Assembly (NCBI RefSeq): GCF_038396675.1
Contig: NC_088921.1
Span: 71,381,001-71,445,000 of the forward strand
Direction: 5' to 3'
Length of the DNA: 64,000 nucleotides
Source: Hydra vulgaris
Taxonomy: Eukaryota; Cnidaria; Hydrozoa; Anthoathecata; Hydridae
Part shown: positions 1 through 14,577 of the stretch, one piece after another
Position numbering within the stretch: position 1 is the stretch's first letter
Layout of the letters: each line of letters opens with the position of its first letter
The notes under the pieces: generated by a model
The model's input: only the letters and a program-made list of their open reading frames with translations
What the model was told of the DNA's origin: nothing
Databases searched by the model: none
Position numbers and translations under genes: made by a program

Positions 1-596
1 CAACTTTATGTAAAAAGATATCGCTATTTTGATTTTATTTTGCAATTTTTTTTAACCATATTCTGAAAAAGTAGCTTATAGCTTTGCTATAAAGATCTAT
101 AATTGATATCCCATAATTTAAAGTGATTTAAATATGGCCATGGAAAATGTTTTTTTTCACAACATTTAAATCTCTAAATTTTAGTATCTCAGACTTGATT
201 TTATGGCTATGTATACTACTAAAACTGAATAATTAGGCGCTTATTTAAATTTTTAGGCTTTAAAACCTAATATATTTTAAAACAACAAGAGTTTCTGTGT
301 ATTTTAAAAAAAAAATTAGACTTGGGTTACTTTTTTAAGTTTAAAAACAGTGTACATAAAATCCTATTATTTGTCTATAAATAAATATAAAAATGACTGA
401 GTCTCACATAACAAAATTAAAAAAATTATGAGAAAATCTTGGAAATTGTAGCGTTTTTTTAACAAACCATGTAATTAGAATAGAATTGCATTTTTTTACT
501 AATCTTAAATTAAGAACCTGGATTAGCTATTGCAAGAAATGTGAATGTGTTTGCTTCAAAGTAAATAAAGGAAAAAACCAAATAAAACTGTAAAGG

Positions 597-802
597 GAAG
601 CCCCTTAAGTAATGCTTATGAAAAAATTTGGACTCAACATTCAATAAATAACAAACAAGCTAAACTTTTATCTCTACCAACTTTAAATCTAAAACTACAA
701 GACATTAACCTAAACTTTAACCCACATGTACATCTTTGTGTCTGTTATATTTGTAATGGTATTATGTATAAACCAGTTATTTTAAAAAACTGTCTGCATT
801 CG
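597..802 (+). pseudogene. RING-finger-like coding fragment, cut at its 3' end
   Basis: Read in the frame of AGC at 599, about 68 codons are open. They end in a cysteine-rich stretch, [20 protein letters not shown], followed by LHS. The order C-x2-C, a hydrophobic spacer with KPV, then C-x-H is the first half of a RING finger. A normal RING would continue with x2-C and further Cys pairs, but the frame is lost at 803, where a sequence that looks like a transposon end begins. Another frame just upstream (about 515-590) carries a C-x2-C-x-C-x-C cluster, perhaps an exon of the same gene or a frameshifted part. RING domains of this kind occur in RAG1-like/N-RAG-TP proteins as well as in E3 ligases. 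The RAG1-like reading is a guess. No intact gene is present. Confidence 0.35.
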
Positions 803-1552
<750 letters not shown>

Positions 1553-2906
1553 TTTATTTAATTTTAATTTAATTTTAATTTAATTTTAATTTAATTTTAA
1601 TTTAATTTTAATTTAATTTTAATTTAATTTTAATTTAATTTTAATTTAATTTTAATTTAATTTTAATTTAATTTTAATTTTAATTTAATTTTAATTTAAT
1701 TTTAAATTAATTTTAATTTAATTTTAATTTATTTTTAATATTAATTAATTTTAATTTTTTAATTTTAATTTAATTTTAATTTAATTTTAATTTAATTTTA
1801 ATTTAATTTTAATTTAATTTTAATTTAATTTTAATTTAATTTTAATTTAATTTTATTTTATTTTAATTTAATTTTTAATTTAATTTTAATTTAATTTTAA
1901 TTTAATTTTGATTTAATTCAATTTAATTTTAATTTAATTTTAATTTAATTTTAATTTAATTTTAATTTAATTTTAATTTAATTTTAATTTAATTTTAATT
2001 TAATTTTAATTTAATTTTAATTTAATTTTAATTTAATTTTAATTTAATTTTAATTTAATTATAATTTAATTTTAATTTTATTTTAATTTAATTTTATTTT
2101 ATTTTAATTTAATTTTTATTTTTATTTTAATTTAATTTTAATTTAATTTTGATTTAATTCAATTTAATTTATTTTTAATTTAATTTTAATTTAATTTTAA
2201 TTTAATTTAAATTTAATAATTAAGTTTAATTTTAGTTTAATTTAATTTTAGTTTAATCTTATTTTAATTTTAAATTAATTATAATTTAAATTTAATTTAA
2301 TTTTATTTTATTTTAATTTAATTTTTATTTTTATTTTAATTTAATTTTAATTTAATTTTGATTTTATTTTAATTTAATTTTAATTTTTATTTTAATTTAA
2401 TTTTAATTTAATTTTAATTTAATTTTAATTTAATTTTAATTTAATTTTAATTTAATTTTTAATTTTTTAATTTAATTTTTAATTTAATATTTAATATTAA
2501 TTTTATTTAATATTAATTTTAATTTTATTTAATATTAATTTTTATTTAATTTTAATTATTAATTTAATAAAATTTTAATTTTATTTAATATTAATTTAAT
2601 ATTAATTTAAGTTAATTTAATTTTTAATTTTTTAATTTAATTTTTAATTTAATTTTAATTTAATTTTAATTTAATTTTAATTTAATTTTAATTTAATTTA
2701 AATTTAATTTAAATTTAATTTTAATTTAATTTTAATATTAATTAATTTTAATTTTTAATTTTTTAATTTTAATTTAATTTTAATTTAATTTTAATTTAAT
2801 TTTAATTTAATTTTAATTTAATTTTAATTTAATTTTAATTTAATTTTAATTTAATTTTAATTTAATTTTAATTTAATTTTAATTTAATTTTAATTTAATT
2901 TTAAAT
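1553..2906. repeat. 11-bp minisatellite, (ATTTTAATTTA)n, about 1.35 kb
   Basis: More than 100 copies of an 11-bp unit made only of A and T are visible. Nearly perfect blocks alternate with blocks disturbed by indels and rare G or C, mainly at 2080-2760. The longest clean blocks are at about 1560-1730, 1920-2060 and 2760-2900. No ORF of note crosses it because the unit brings in TAA stops. Confidence 0.95.
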
Positions 2907-3321
2907 TTAAAAAATATTTGGGGGTTAAATTTTAAATTCAGTTAATTTAAGTCCAACAATAATAATATGTCTGCGGATTTTTTTAAATTTACTTTGTCAA
3001 CATTGCGATCGTTAAAAACAGTTTATGGGTTCATAATTTTTCTTATGAAAAAAATATCATAATACGTCTTAAAATATCTACATTGCTTTCAGAGCAATAT
3101 TATTATTATGCAATATATATTATTATTATTATCTCACTCTGAAAATGAAGAATATATGAAGCTAGTATTTGAACCACGCATAATTCACTTTAAAGAGAAA
3201 AAAAAAGAAAACTAAAAATATAAATCATAAATAATACCTTTTGCTCGGATTTTAATAGATATGTTATTTCTAATATTTTTTATTTTGGTATTTTGTATTT
3301 ATAACTGTATTTTGTATTTAT
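2907..3321. other. AT-rich spacer, no feature seen
   Basis: No coding frame or transposon end was recognised between the minisatellite and the fragment at 3322. Confidence 0.5.
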
Positions 3322-3485
3322 ATGAGGATCAATTCCAATATTTATATTCATTGATCTCAGAACTGAAAATAACGAAAGAAACTGACCATGTAAAGATGTC
3401 ATTTGGTCCATTAGTAAATAAACTCCCCGAGGTATTCAATTTGTTAGGAAAGAAAAGCATACCATGGAAAAAGTTTTGTAGATAA
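3322..3485 (+). pseudogene. Short coding-like fragment of unknown family
   Basis: From the GATCAATTCC at 3327 the frame stays open to the TAG at 3483. It has balanced amino acids unlike its neighbourhood: charged residues plus a segment KMSFGPLVNKLPEVFNLLGK. A possible acceptor AG precedes it. I do not recognise the family. It lies in the same orientation as the conserved-looking fragment at 4059-4487 and could be an upstream exon of the same decayed element. The 74-codon ORF starting at 3261 adds a hydrophobic leader that may be chance. Confidence 0.25.
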
Positions 3486-3594
3486 CCATTTTAACAAAAT
3501 GTTAAAGGTAAACTAACCATATAGTCGTTAGACGTTTATTCCAAATCAAAAAAAAATGTACATTTAAACAGGTAAGGTGAGTATGTATTTGTTT

Positions 3595-3840
3595 ATATCG
3601 ACTGTATAGAGCACAAACGTAGTATGTCCACATTTTTATAAAATCAATGTTTTACTATATTCTTATTGGCAGTAACATAAGCTTGTAGAGGACATTTGTA
3701 ATATGATACCCATCATTAGATATAACACAAAACACAAGTGTAATATCTTGATTTTAGCAAATACTTTGAAAATTGAAATCCGTTTTTCTCCGTATTTTGG
3801 TTTTTGGACATGCTACGTTTGTGCTCTATACAGTCGATAT
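3595..3840. mobile_element. MITE-like element with 36-bp terminal inverted repeats
   Basis: Positions 3595-3630 (start ATATCGACTGTATAGAGC) are the reverse complement of 3805-3840 with a single mismatch. They enclose about 174 bp without coding capacity. Terminal repeats this long on a 246-bp unit point to a non-autonomous DNA transposon. No clear target-site duplication could be fixed because both flanks are TA/GTAT-rich. Confidence 0.7.
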
Positions 3841-4058
3841 GTATATGTATATCTAATATATATATATATATATGAAAAAAGTGTAATTTGAAAGTGTAAT
3901 TTAACATATATAACTTTTATTTTTATTTAAAAAACTATAATTTTATTTAAAAAACAATATTAGATGAAAAGTATCCTGGAAACTATGCAACACAATACCA
4001 AAGCTTGTAATTGAACTTGACACAAAGAAACTATTGAACTTTGTCAGAACTTTAAAAT

Positions 4059-4487
4059 CCTATTTGATAAGTTTGGGATTTGCGACAAGCTTATTAACTC
4101 CTGCAAGCAGTTTAACAAAGAAAACGTTCAAAATCTTGGTATGACATGTATTATTATTATTATTAATTACATTATTATCATTATATATTCACAGAAAATC
4201 AAATTGAAGATTTTATGAGACACTTCCGTGATAATTGACCAAATGATTCAATTACACCTAAGCTTCATATGCTTGAATATCATGCATATTTCATTAGGAA
4301 ATGGGGAGTAAGACTTGGTACTTATAGAGAACTGGGTGCAGAGAGTATTCATGCTGAATTCAACAGCATGAAGAGTATCTACTAGCACATAAAAGGAACA
4401 CGTAAACTCAAAAGTATAATGAATAAGCACTTCATAAATAACCACCCAACTGTAAAAAAATATCAACAAAAAACTCTGCCTAAGTAG
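4059..4487 (+). pseudogene. Decayed two-exon coding fragment (SIHAEFN motif), transposon-derived
   Basis: Exon A (about 4059-4138) reads FDKFGICDKLINSCKQFNKE and ends in a GT donor at 4139. A 56-bp intron ends with TTCACAG at 4194. Exon B continues in frame as NQIEDFMRHF, then TPKLHMLEYHAYFIRKWGV and GAESIHAEFNSMKSIY, ending at TAG 4487. Two in-frame stops (in place of a residue before PND and after SIY) show it is dead. The KLHMLE-H...F-x-WGV...GAESIHAxFN pattern resembles a module I associate with uncharacterised multicopy cnidarian and mollusc proteins that seem transposon-borne. The assignment is from memory of the pattern only. Confidence 0.5.
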
Positions 4488-4529
4488 AAAAAAATTGCAG
4501 ATACTTAAAGTAATTTTATGAAACATTGC

Positions 4530-5873
4530 AAAAGGGTTTTCAGATATTTCAAATGGGTTTTCAGAATATAAATGGCGGTGTTATAGCGTAAATATTACTT
4601 CTGTCAGTATTTTTAAACGTTCAAATAAAAAGAAAACTTATCAATTTTTAAAAGCATTAAATTATAACAAAAAAAAGTAACCAGAATATAATTTTAATTT
4701 TAAATAATTCACACACTACTAAATTTTAAAAAAAAACTAAAGGTAATGACTAAAAAATTTGCAACTCCAAAATATAGACCTTAATGTAAGCACAGGTTAA
4801 ACTTTCCCAAAAAAACAGCGAAGTCTCACTTTAGTTCCACATCTTTTCTCCTCCTGAAATTATTTAAATGATAGCTTTGGTAAAACCTACCATACCTAAT
4901 TAATACTTCGTAGAGATAATTTAGCATTATCCACAAATAATTAAAGTTTAAAGTGTATACAACTTTAGTAAAAAATCCTTTTTTAACCGCGATCGTTTCT
5001 TTTTATAAACGTTTGAACAAAATATGACGCATACGCGTGTTTAAATTCCATTACTAAACCACCTTGATTTAAATCAAGTTTTTTTTTTTTCAAAAAAATT
5101 AAAGATTATTTTTTGTGTTACAAAGAAGCATAAAATAGTTAATGATTCTAAACCTCTCCTTTTATTGCTTAGTTAAATTAATTCATACATTATCTTTCAA
5201 ATGAGTTATTGCAACACTATTTCAGACGTAGGATGTCAAATAAATTGATTTTAAATGATGATATATTTAAAGTACTTTTTTAATTAAAATTTCACTTAAA
5301 TAATTAAATACTTTTGCGGTCCATGGTGGTTCAATAATGCGTGTCTTAAAATAATTTGTTCAATATGTAGATTAATAATATAAGTTTGATTTATAATCCG
5401 TGGATGTCCGCCTGTTGTCTAATAATGATTTTCACACGTTTTTTGTTTCCAGGATCCGATTATCTTGTTTTTTTGCGAAACATCCTTTTTTTGACAACAA
5501 AATGAACATATAAATACTTCTAGTTTGCTCTATGTCTAGAAGTTGATTTTTAATGCCGTATTATTTCGTCATTTTAGCGACGTATTTTTTCCATTCGTTA
5601 ACGTACATAATTTATTACGTAGCAATGACCAAATTATTACTGAGACGGCGAGAAAATTGCAAGTTTACGCATTTTTTTACGTTAAAATAACTAAGTTTTA
5701 AATTTTAAACGAATAAACTAAAAAAACTAAGAAACAAATTTTCCGACAAATTCGTTTCATTGTTTATAGCATCGGTCCCAGGTTAAGATATCTTTCTAAC
5801 AGTAAAAGAATTCTGTAAATCTGACGTACCGATAATGAGATGTACTAAAAATTGCTCAACAAATATAAAGATG
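4530..5873. other. AT-rich spacer, no gene seen
   Basis: No ORF or inverted-repeat pair was recognised. Local GC-containing patches at about 4985-5045 and 5560-5660 have no identifiable coding sense. Confidence 0.5.
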
Positions 5874-6690
5874 CAGTGGCGTAGCGAGGATTTTTGCGCA
5901 CAGAGTAAAAATAAATAAAAAAATTTTTTACAATAAATTAAAAAAAATGTTCTTATGTAAAATAGTTTCTTTTTGCTTTTCTTGTTTCTTTTTTCCCATT
6001 TAAGCCTTCATGCCCTACCCAGTAAGCACAGATCGTTTTTAAAACGTTTAAAAAACTGTAATATTTGTTTTAATAAGTTTTTAAAACGTTTTTAAAACTA
6101 CACTTTTTTTCTTATTTAGTTGCTTCTCATGGTACTTTATACTTGGAATAATTAAAGAACATGTTGCATAAGTATTGCCTGAAAGAAAAAAACAATTTTT
6201 CTGCACTTAGTTAATGTTTTTGCAATAAAAAAGAATTTAGATGAACTATCATTTTGACCTTTTTCAACTAAATCTATGACATATTTTACTGCTAATTGCA
6301 AAACATGCCCCATGCATCTTATTGGTTGAATGTTTAAACTAACTTTTCAAGAATTTAAACAGTTTACGTTACTGGCGTTGTCGGATACTACACTCATTAT
6401 TTTATCGTCTACCTTGAATTTTTCTAAAATTTTCCGTAACGCTATCTATCAACATAAATGAAACACAATAGGCAACAATGAATATCAAAAGACTTCTATT
6501 AATCTTATTGCTATTTTCTTTTGATAAACCACTAATGTTTCGCTTCTTTTTCTTTTATAATTTCGTAAGCATGTTCAAGATGATAACCTAGTATACTTTT
6601 TGATGTTTCACTTGAGTACTTTTTAGATCAGTTATTACTACATTCATTGTATACCCATTTTGAAGTTTTCTCCTCATCTGAGTAATACTC
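5874..6690 (-). pseudogene. hAT-superfamily transposase relic
   Basis: Translated on the minus strand, several short frames line up in hAT order. About 6678-6540 reads SKWVYNECSN, then YSSETSKSILGYHLEHAYEI, which looks like a BED-finger region (paired Cys, then L-x-x-H-L-x-x-H). About 6400-6250 reads VSDNASNVNCLNS and then IRCMGHVLQLAVKYVIDL. This is the hAT core pattern of DNAxN followed by CxxHxLxLxV. About 6250-6163 reads SSSKFFFIAKTLTKCRKIVF. Stops and frameshifts separate the blocks. The plus-strand end at 5874 begins CAGTGGCGTAGCGAGG, a typical hAT terminus, and would be the 3' end of the element. The 5' terminus was not found. Confidence 0.75.
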
Positions 6691-6699
6691 GTATGTCGT

Positions 6700-7142
6700 T
6701 TGACTGGATAAAAAACTTAAACTTGTTTTGCCACCGTTTTGATTTGGAGAAAACGTAATACTACTTGACAGTTTAATTAAAGTAATTTAATTTCTTAAAA
6801 TAAATTTAAAGATACTGTTTAGAAGAACTATTTATCTAGTATGAAGCAGAAAACCATTACTTTTAGGTTTTAATAAGGGCATTGCATAAAATTTGTTGAG
6901 GTGAGAAATTTAATGAAGTTATCACAATCAAATCAATTTAAAGACATTCATTAAATTTCCTTTAAATTTCAGAAATATCAAAAACCATATTTGATTTGTG
7001 AAAAATAGGTAAATAAAATGTTTTGTCTGTACATGTATTGCCCCAAATGATATTTTACTGAATTAAATAACAATCGGATTTTTAGCAGAATAACTTGGTT
7101 AAAACAGCTGATATTTTAATAAAAAATAATTTCATACAGAAC
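6700..7142. other. Spacer, no feature seen
   Basis: Only AT-rich sequence; it may include the decayed 5' part of the hAT element. Confidence 0.5.
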
Positions 7143-7584
7143 CAATGACGGATTAAAGTATTTCAGGCTTTAGGCAGAGACACTTCGAGGGCCTCATTTG
7201 ATGCCAACTGAGGGTCTTTTCAAAAGGACTTTTTTAACTGCTTTTTTTTTATTAAAATATCATTTTTTTATTAAAATGTCATTTTTTTATTAAAATGTCA
7301 TGGCCCATAAATTTAGGCATTTCACTACCAAATTTTTTTTGTAAGTTGTATTTTGATAAACCATTTTTTCTGTTTAAATTAAATCATAAAATTACTAATA
7401 TTAAACAATATTAGTAACAAAATATTTAACTAATATATGCTATTTCATTTATTATTTTTCTTTTTAATTTAATACAGTATATATCTATATCTTTTATATA
7501 TTTGTTTCAGATTATAATTACGAGCCTTTTTTTTAAGCAGACCTAAGTCAACTGCTTAGTTTATCTTATAAAAAATCCGTCGTT
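7143..7584. mobile_element. Possible short hAT-like non-autonomous element
   Basis: The left end CAATGACGGATTAAAG (7143) and the right end AATCCGTCGTT (7574-7584) are roughly inverted copies of one another over 10-11 bp. The left end resembles hAT termini. The TIR is short and no target duplication is clear. The interior carries three copies of a ~20-bp unit ending in ATTAAAATGTCAT (7236-7302). Confidence 0.25.
7236..7302. repeat. Three direct copies of a ~20-bp unit
   Basis: TTTTTTTATTAAAATRTCA is repeated three times head to tail, differing at one base. Confidence 0.8.
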
Positions 7585-8591
7585 ATATCGAATGGATAAT
7601 AAGTTAATTTATTTTTTACAATTTTTAAAATAAAAATAAATAGTTTAACAGTTATTCAATTAAACAATATAAGTTTAATAAAAAACTTTTATCGTCTTAA
7701 TTTTACAATCTAATTGTCGTAAATAAATATATTAGCGCTTTAAGAATGTAGAGCTAACTAATTTACGAGTTTTTACATCAAAAAATGATTAGAGGTGTTA
7801 CATAAAGGAAATCCGAATATAGTTCCGGCACAAAACCTAACTTTAAAAAAAATATTGCACCATCTATTTTTATGAATTTGTTTCACATAATTATTTTTAT
7901 TATTACATATAGTTTAAGTATAAATCGAAAACTATTTCTCTTCAAAAACCTGAAAAACTCTGAAAAGCAAACCTTTAAATTTAGCAAATTACAACTGTAA
8001 ATTGTAACTTACAGAAATTCGTAAAGACAAATGAATAAATTCTTGGAGATCTAACCTCTTCACATCATAAAAATTATTTTTGTGTAATAGTCATAATTAG
8101 GGAGTTTATACAATTTTTAGGTCAACTTAAAATTTTTTTTAATAAATTGCATTTTTTAAGATATTTCATTTTTAAAATGGTTGTAACCACCTCTGTTACT
8201 TACACGGCCGGCGCAAGTTGGTATCACGTCAAGAGCGCCATTAAAATTGTTGCTGACTGGAAAAGAAAATGAAAGTCTCACTTTTTAAAATTTGCTTACT
8301 GGCTGGTCTGACCCAGTGAAAAATAAAACCGTGGGTTTCCTGTGGGATTTGCATGGGAATTAATTTGAAAGCTGGAAACTAAAAAAAATTTTTTTTTTAA
8401 AAACTAAAAAAAAAATTTTAAATTGCAATTTAAGACATTGCATTGCGTTACGTTTATATTGTGTGAAAATATTTTATATTAATATAGAGAATGGCAAGCA
8501 AGTATGTAAGTACCACGAATAATGTTTATCTTTCTTTATAGAAATAAGATTAAGATTTGTGCAAATAGACTTATTATTAGGATAATATAAT
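7585..8591. other. AT-rich spacer, no gene seen
   Basis: No supported gene. At 8310-8365 there is a GTGGGTTTCCTGTGGGATTT patch related to the tandem-repeat family at 18720-18970. Confidence 0.5.
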
Positions 8592-10188
8592 AGTTATTTG
8601 AATATAGATCTTGAGTAAATTATTTGCAAACAACTGATGCAAGTTGAAATGTTGTCAAAAACCAATCTTGCATGCATGGAACACTGCAGTGTCCCACAAA
8701 GAAATACAGGTTTGAAAGTTAATGAATTTTCAATTTTTTTTATTAAAAAAAGAAAAAAATAGGATGGAGATGGGTTTCTGTAACTTTTTTTATACTCCAA
8801 AACTTTTAACTTTAGATATAATAAGGTCCTTAAGACTTAAGGGACTTACGAACTACATTAAGAAACAAAAACAGATATTTAAAAATAGATATTTACAGAA
8901 ACTTTTCAATTTTTAATCTGGAGTACCACAGTGTTATTGAGAATAAAGCCTCAGGCTCCAGTTTTCAAAGTAATATGATCTAAAGTAATGTTTAAATAAA
9001 ATAATATGCTTTAAAATAGGTATGTTACATCCCGCGTTTTACGGAACCGATTTTTGTGCTAAAAAACTGTTCCACGTTTTTAAAACTTGGCGTTTAGGCA
9101 GTATGGTAGGATGATGTTTTGTAGCATATTTTTTTAGAATTTTATATTAACTTAGAAGTTTTTTTAAAAGTAGAATGGTTGAACTTTTTTAAAGAGTATT
9201 TTTTTATTATATTGACGAAAGTTAAAGAGTTATTTATTGATATCAAAAAGTGTGTTGTACTTCTTGTGCTTAGTAAATGTTGAAGATATTATCTTTTTTT
9301 TTTCTATCCTATTCTTTTTTTTAAGTTTATACGTTTTCTATGCACATGCCAAATTTCAAGAATTTATTTTAACTAGCAGATACCCTATTTTTACCCTCAC
9401 TTTTGGTACCTAAATTTTGTTTTCCCGTCTTCTGTTTGGGGGAGAAGGGGGGTACTGAAGGGTATTGAATATTCCTTTTTAAAAGCCAATAATATTAATT
9501 ATTAAAAAATTTATGTGATTTTTCTATAAAGTGATTTTGTGATATAAGTACTAATATTACATTTATAAAAAATCAATATCAAAATAGCATTTATTATATA
9601 TTAAATCAATAATACATGTTTTTTGCTCAGTCCAATCATACTATTACATTTTTAAAAAGCTTTATATCATATAATAATATAATATATTGCTTTTTTACGT
9701 ATTTAGATTATATCATATATTAGTAATATACTAATATTTGTCTAAAAATATATAGACATATATAATATATTTATAGTATATTCAATTTAATATACTATTT
9801 ATAGTATATTATATTTATACTATATTATATACTTAATATATACTATATTATAGTATATATTAAATATATACTATAATATAATATATATATATTTAATACA
9901 TACTATTCCGATATGATTCCGATAGAGCAATGACCGTCTTGCACAATAGCAGAATACTAAAACTTAAAAAAAAACATAGTAAGGCTATTACTATTTCTTA
10001 CTGGACTAGAAAAGAAAATGATTCTGAAACTGTTGACTATTATATGAAAAAGTTCCAGCTGGTTGCTGACATTGTAGTTGATGTTTTCATTGAGTTGATG
10101 TTTTACTAATGTGAATATGTTGCCAATATTTTTTGATAATTGGACATGCATTTTATTATCTTACTACATGATTTTACTATTTTTTGAC

Positions 10189-10312
<124 letters not shown>

Positions 10313-10371
10313 AATTATGTTAGTGTATTTTACAAATAGAGTGCTCAATGTTCTTAAAGAGCAGAGCAATA

Positions 10372-10525
10372 ATAAATTAGTAAAAAACACTTGTCAAAAT
10401 TTTTCTTCAACTTGAAGCTTCACTATTGCTGGATCATCAGGAAGAGTTCTCAGGAACTCCTCCTGATGATCCAGCAATGGTGAAGCTTCAAGTTGAAGAA
10501 AAAGTTAGATAAGTGTTTTTTACTA

Positions 10526-10530
<5 letters not shown>
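10372..10530. repeat. Near-perfect palindrome between two TA arrays
   Basis: The arm TAAATTAGTAAAAAACACTT...GGATCATCAGGA is mirrored after a ~16-bp centre (AGAGTTCTCAGGAACT, itself palindromic) to TACTAATTTA at 10530. Stems are about 70 bp with few mismatches. The adjoining block 10325-10371 (GAGTGCTCAATGTTCTTAAA) recurs inverted at 59300-59345, so this belongs to a dispersed family. Confidence 0.9.

Positions 10531-10603
<73 letters not shown>
10531..10603. repeat. (TA)n microsatellite
   Basis: An uninterrupted run on the right side of the palindrome. Confidence 0.95.
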
Positions 10604-10608
<5 letters not shown>

Positions 10609-10950
10609 ATGCAGCAAGTAGTGGAACTTGCAAAAAAAATATACAGCAACTAGTCAAACTTGCAAAAAAAATTTACAGCGAGTAGTGGAACTTGCAAATA
10701 AAGTTACAGCGAGTAGTGGAACTTGCAAAAAAAATTATAGCGAGTAGTAGAACTTGCAAAAAAAATGTACAGTGAGTAGTGGAACTTGCAAAGATATGTA
10801 CACGGAGTCGTGGAACTTGCAAAAAATATGTACAGCGACTCGTGGAACTAGCAAAAAAAATTTACAGCGACTCGTGGAACTAGCACAAAAAAAATTACTG
10901 CGAGTAGTGGAACTTGTAAAAATATAAAGTGAGTAGTGGAACTTTTTTTT
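10604..10950. repeat. Minisatellite, ~35-bp unit, about 10 copies
   Basis: The unit is approximately ACAGCGAGTAGTGGAACTTG followed by CAAAAAAAATT. Copies differ by point changes (AGTAGT versus ACTCGT, CTTGC versus CTAGC) and by A-run length. Variants cluster: the ACTCGT form occupies adjacent copies at about 10800-10890, as expected from stepwise tandem duplication. Confidence 0.92.
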
Positions 10951-11939
10951 GATAGATGGATCTAGCTTACATTCACGTCGTGTCTATTGTTAACAATGAT
11001 TATTATATAGTTTCATTAATGGAATTTAATATCTTAATCATTAACTAAAAGCCAAGATGTAAACTAATTAAAATAATATTATAAAACATTTTTTGTTTTT
11101 AAAAATTTTTTCAGGTCAGAGGGGGAACCATCTATAACTATCACTAAGCATTATGTGATGTATTTTGAATTTTGGTAAAAGAGGTTTTTATATTAAAGTT
11201 TATTATTTTAATTAAATTTAAATATTTTTTCGAATCTCATTAAAAATATAATTTTTTTTAGGTTGTGAAAGAGGGGGGGGGGGTGATGATACGCCCCTTC
11301 CCCATCTACACCCCTTGAAACAAAGGGTGCACTGCTAGTGATGTGAAGTAGTAAAATATAATTTTTGATTTGATACTAGATTTCTTTTTAATTATAAAGA
11401 TTAATATTTATTAAAAAAAAGAGTCATTTTTGACAATAGGGTGTTTGAAACCATCACCCTTACATCCACCCAAAGACAATGATAAAACTTCTATATTTGA
11501 CTTTGGTCAGATAGCTAATTACAAAACATCTTGTATATAAAAATTTATATTTTCATTAAAAAAAAACCACTTTTTTACGAATACTGTTAGTCTTTATTGC
11601 CGGTATTGATGGTGGTTTTGTGCCCCCTCTTACCCCCGGATGCACCCGTAATCTAGAAACCTTTATAAATTTGTAGATAACTCTTGAATCCATCTTTTGA
11701 TACCAAGATGTAAACTTTTGGATAAGAATTGATTAAGTTATAATAGTTTTAGTTAATAAAAACTTTATTTTGACCACAGTTTCTTCAACAAATCCTAATA
11801 TCAAAAAATCGGTACTTAAAACGTCATAACTTTTTGTAGGGTGGTTCGATTTTGAAAATTTTTTCACTTTTGGAATAATGAAATAAATCTCTTTTTAATG
11901 ATATATAACAACCTAGAACTTTATGAATTTAAAAATTTC
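10951..11939. other. Right part of the inserted transposon, no gene
   Basis: It holds C/G-rich patches such as GGGGGGGGGGGTGATGATAC (about 11271) and CCCCCTCTTACCCCCGGATG (about 11624) in a loosely repeated arrangement of about 180 bp. No coding frame was found. Confidence 0.5.
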
Positions 11940-12417
11940 ATGTAACATACCTATTTAAAATGCGTATAGTTATACATATAACTCCTGATAGTTAACTATA
12001 TGTATAACTAGTTATACATATAATTTGTTATAAAAACTTATTTTTTAAGGTTATGCTTGAACAAATTAGTACCAATTAATTCAAATTCAAGATTTAGTTA
12101 AAGTTCAAGTTCTTATTTATTCATTGTTTTTGTTAATTTTATATTTATTTGTTCAAATTTATCTGTTTGTACTATTTTTTACTACAGAAAGAATGTTTAT
12201 CATTGTTGAACGTGATTTTATTAGTAACTTAATTTTATTTTCAACATATTTTGACAACACCCTTTATATTTTAAATGATGACAGCTTTACTTTTCTATTC
12301 ATGTTAAATTTATTACGTTTCAATAACTCGGATTGAATCTTAACTGAATTATTGTAAGCTTTGTAGGGGTTTGTTATAAATCAAATGGTTTTGTAAATAA
12401 AGTAAAAATAATATATA

Positions 12418-13513
<1,096 letters not shown>

Positions 13514-14569
13514 TTTACTTTATTTACAACACCATTTGATATACAATAAACCCTTACAAAGCTTACAATAATTCAGTTAAGATTCAATCTGAGTTATTAA
13601 AATGTAATAAATTTAACATCAATAGAAAAGTAAAACTGTCATCATTTAAAATGTAAAGGGTGTTGTCAAAATATGTTGAAAGTAAAATTAAGCTACTAAT
13701 AATATCACGCTCAACAATGATAAATATTGTTACTGTAGTAAGAATTAGTACTAGTTAACAAATTTGAACAAATAAATATAAAATAGTGAAAAAACAATGA
13801 CCAAATAAGAACTTGAACTTGAACTAAATCTTGAATTTGAATTAGTTGGTACTAATTTGTTCAAGCATAACCTTAAAAAAAAAGTTTATATAAAAAGTTT
13901 TATGTATAACTAGTTATACTTATAGTTAACTATCAGGAGTTATATGTATAACTGCATGCATTTTAAAGCATTTTTTTAAATATATATATATCACTTTAGA
14001 TCATATTACTTTGAATACTGGACCCAGAGACTTTTTTCCCAATTACACTATGGTACTCCAGATTAAAAATTGAAAAGTTTATGTAAATATCCTGTTTTTG
14101 TTCCTCAATGTACTTTGTAAGTTCTTTAAGTTTTACAAACCTTATTATATATAAAGTTAAAAGTTTTGGAGCCTAAAAAAAGTTACAGAAACCTCCCTAT
14201 CTCCCCCCTATTTTAATACTTTTTTTTAATAAAGAAAATTTGACTTTCATACCAGCATTTCTTTGTGGGACACTGCAGTGTCCCATGCATGCATGCTTGG
14301 TTTTTGACAACATTTGAACTTGCATCAGTCAATTGTTTGCAGATAATATACTCTAGAACTATGTTTAAATATCATACGAACATGTTAGAGAATGTTCATA
14401 TGATATTTGAACATCACAAGTTTAATAATATTGTTGTGATATGTTATATAAATAATACCATAATAGATTATAATATGAAAATAAGATAGGATATGAAGGT
14501 AATGATCAAAGAATAAATTTACTTATAGAAATTTAGATGTTTGTTTATTAGTTTCAGAATATTATATTA

Positions 14570-14577
14570 TGTGTGAC
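14570..14577. other. Target-site duplication TGTGTGAC (left)
   Basis: An 8-bp direct repeat, identical to 17643-17650, flanking the P-type transposon. An 8-bp duplication is the rule for the P superfamily. Confidence 0.85.
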
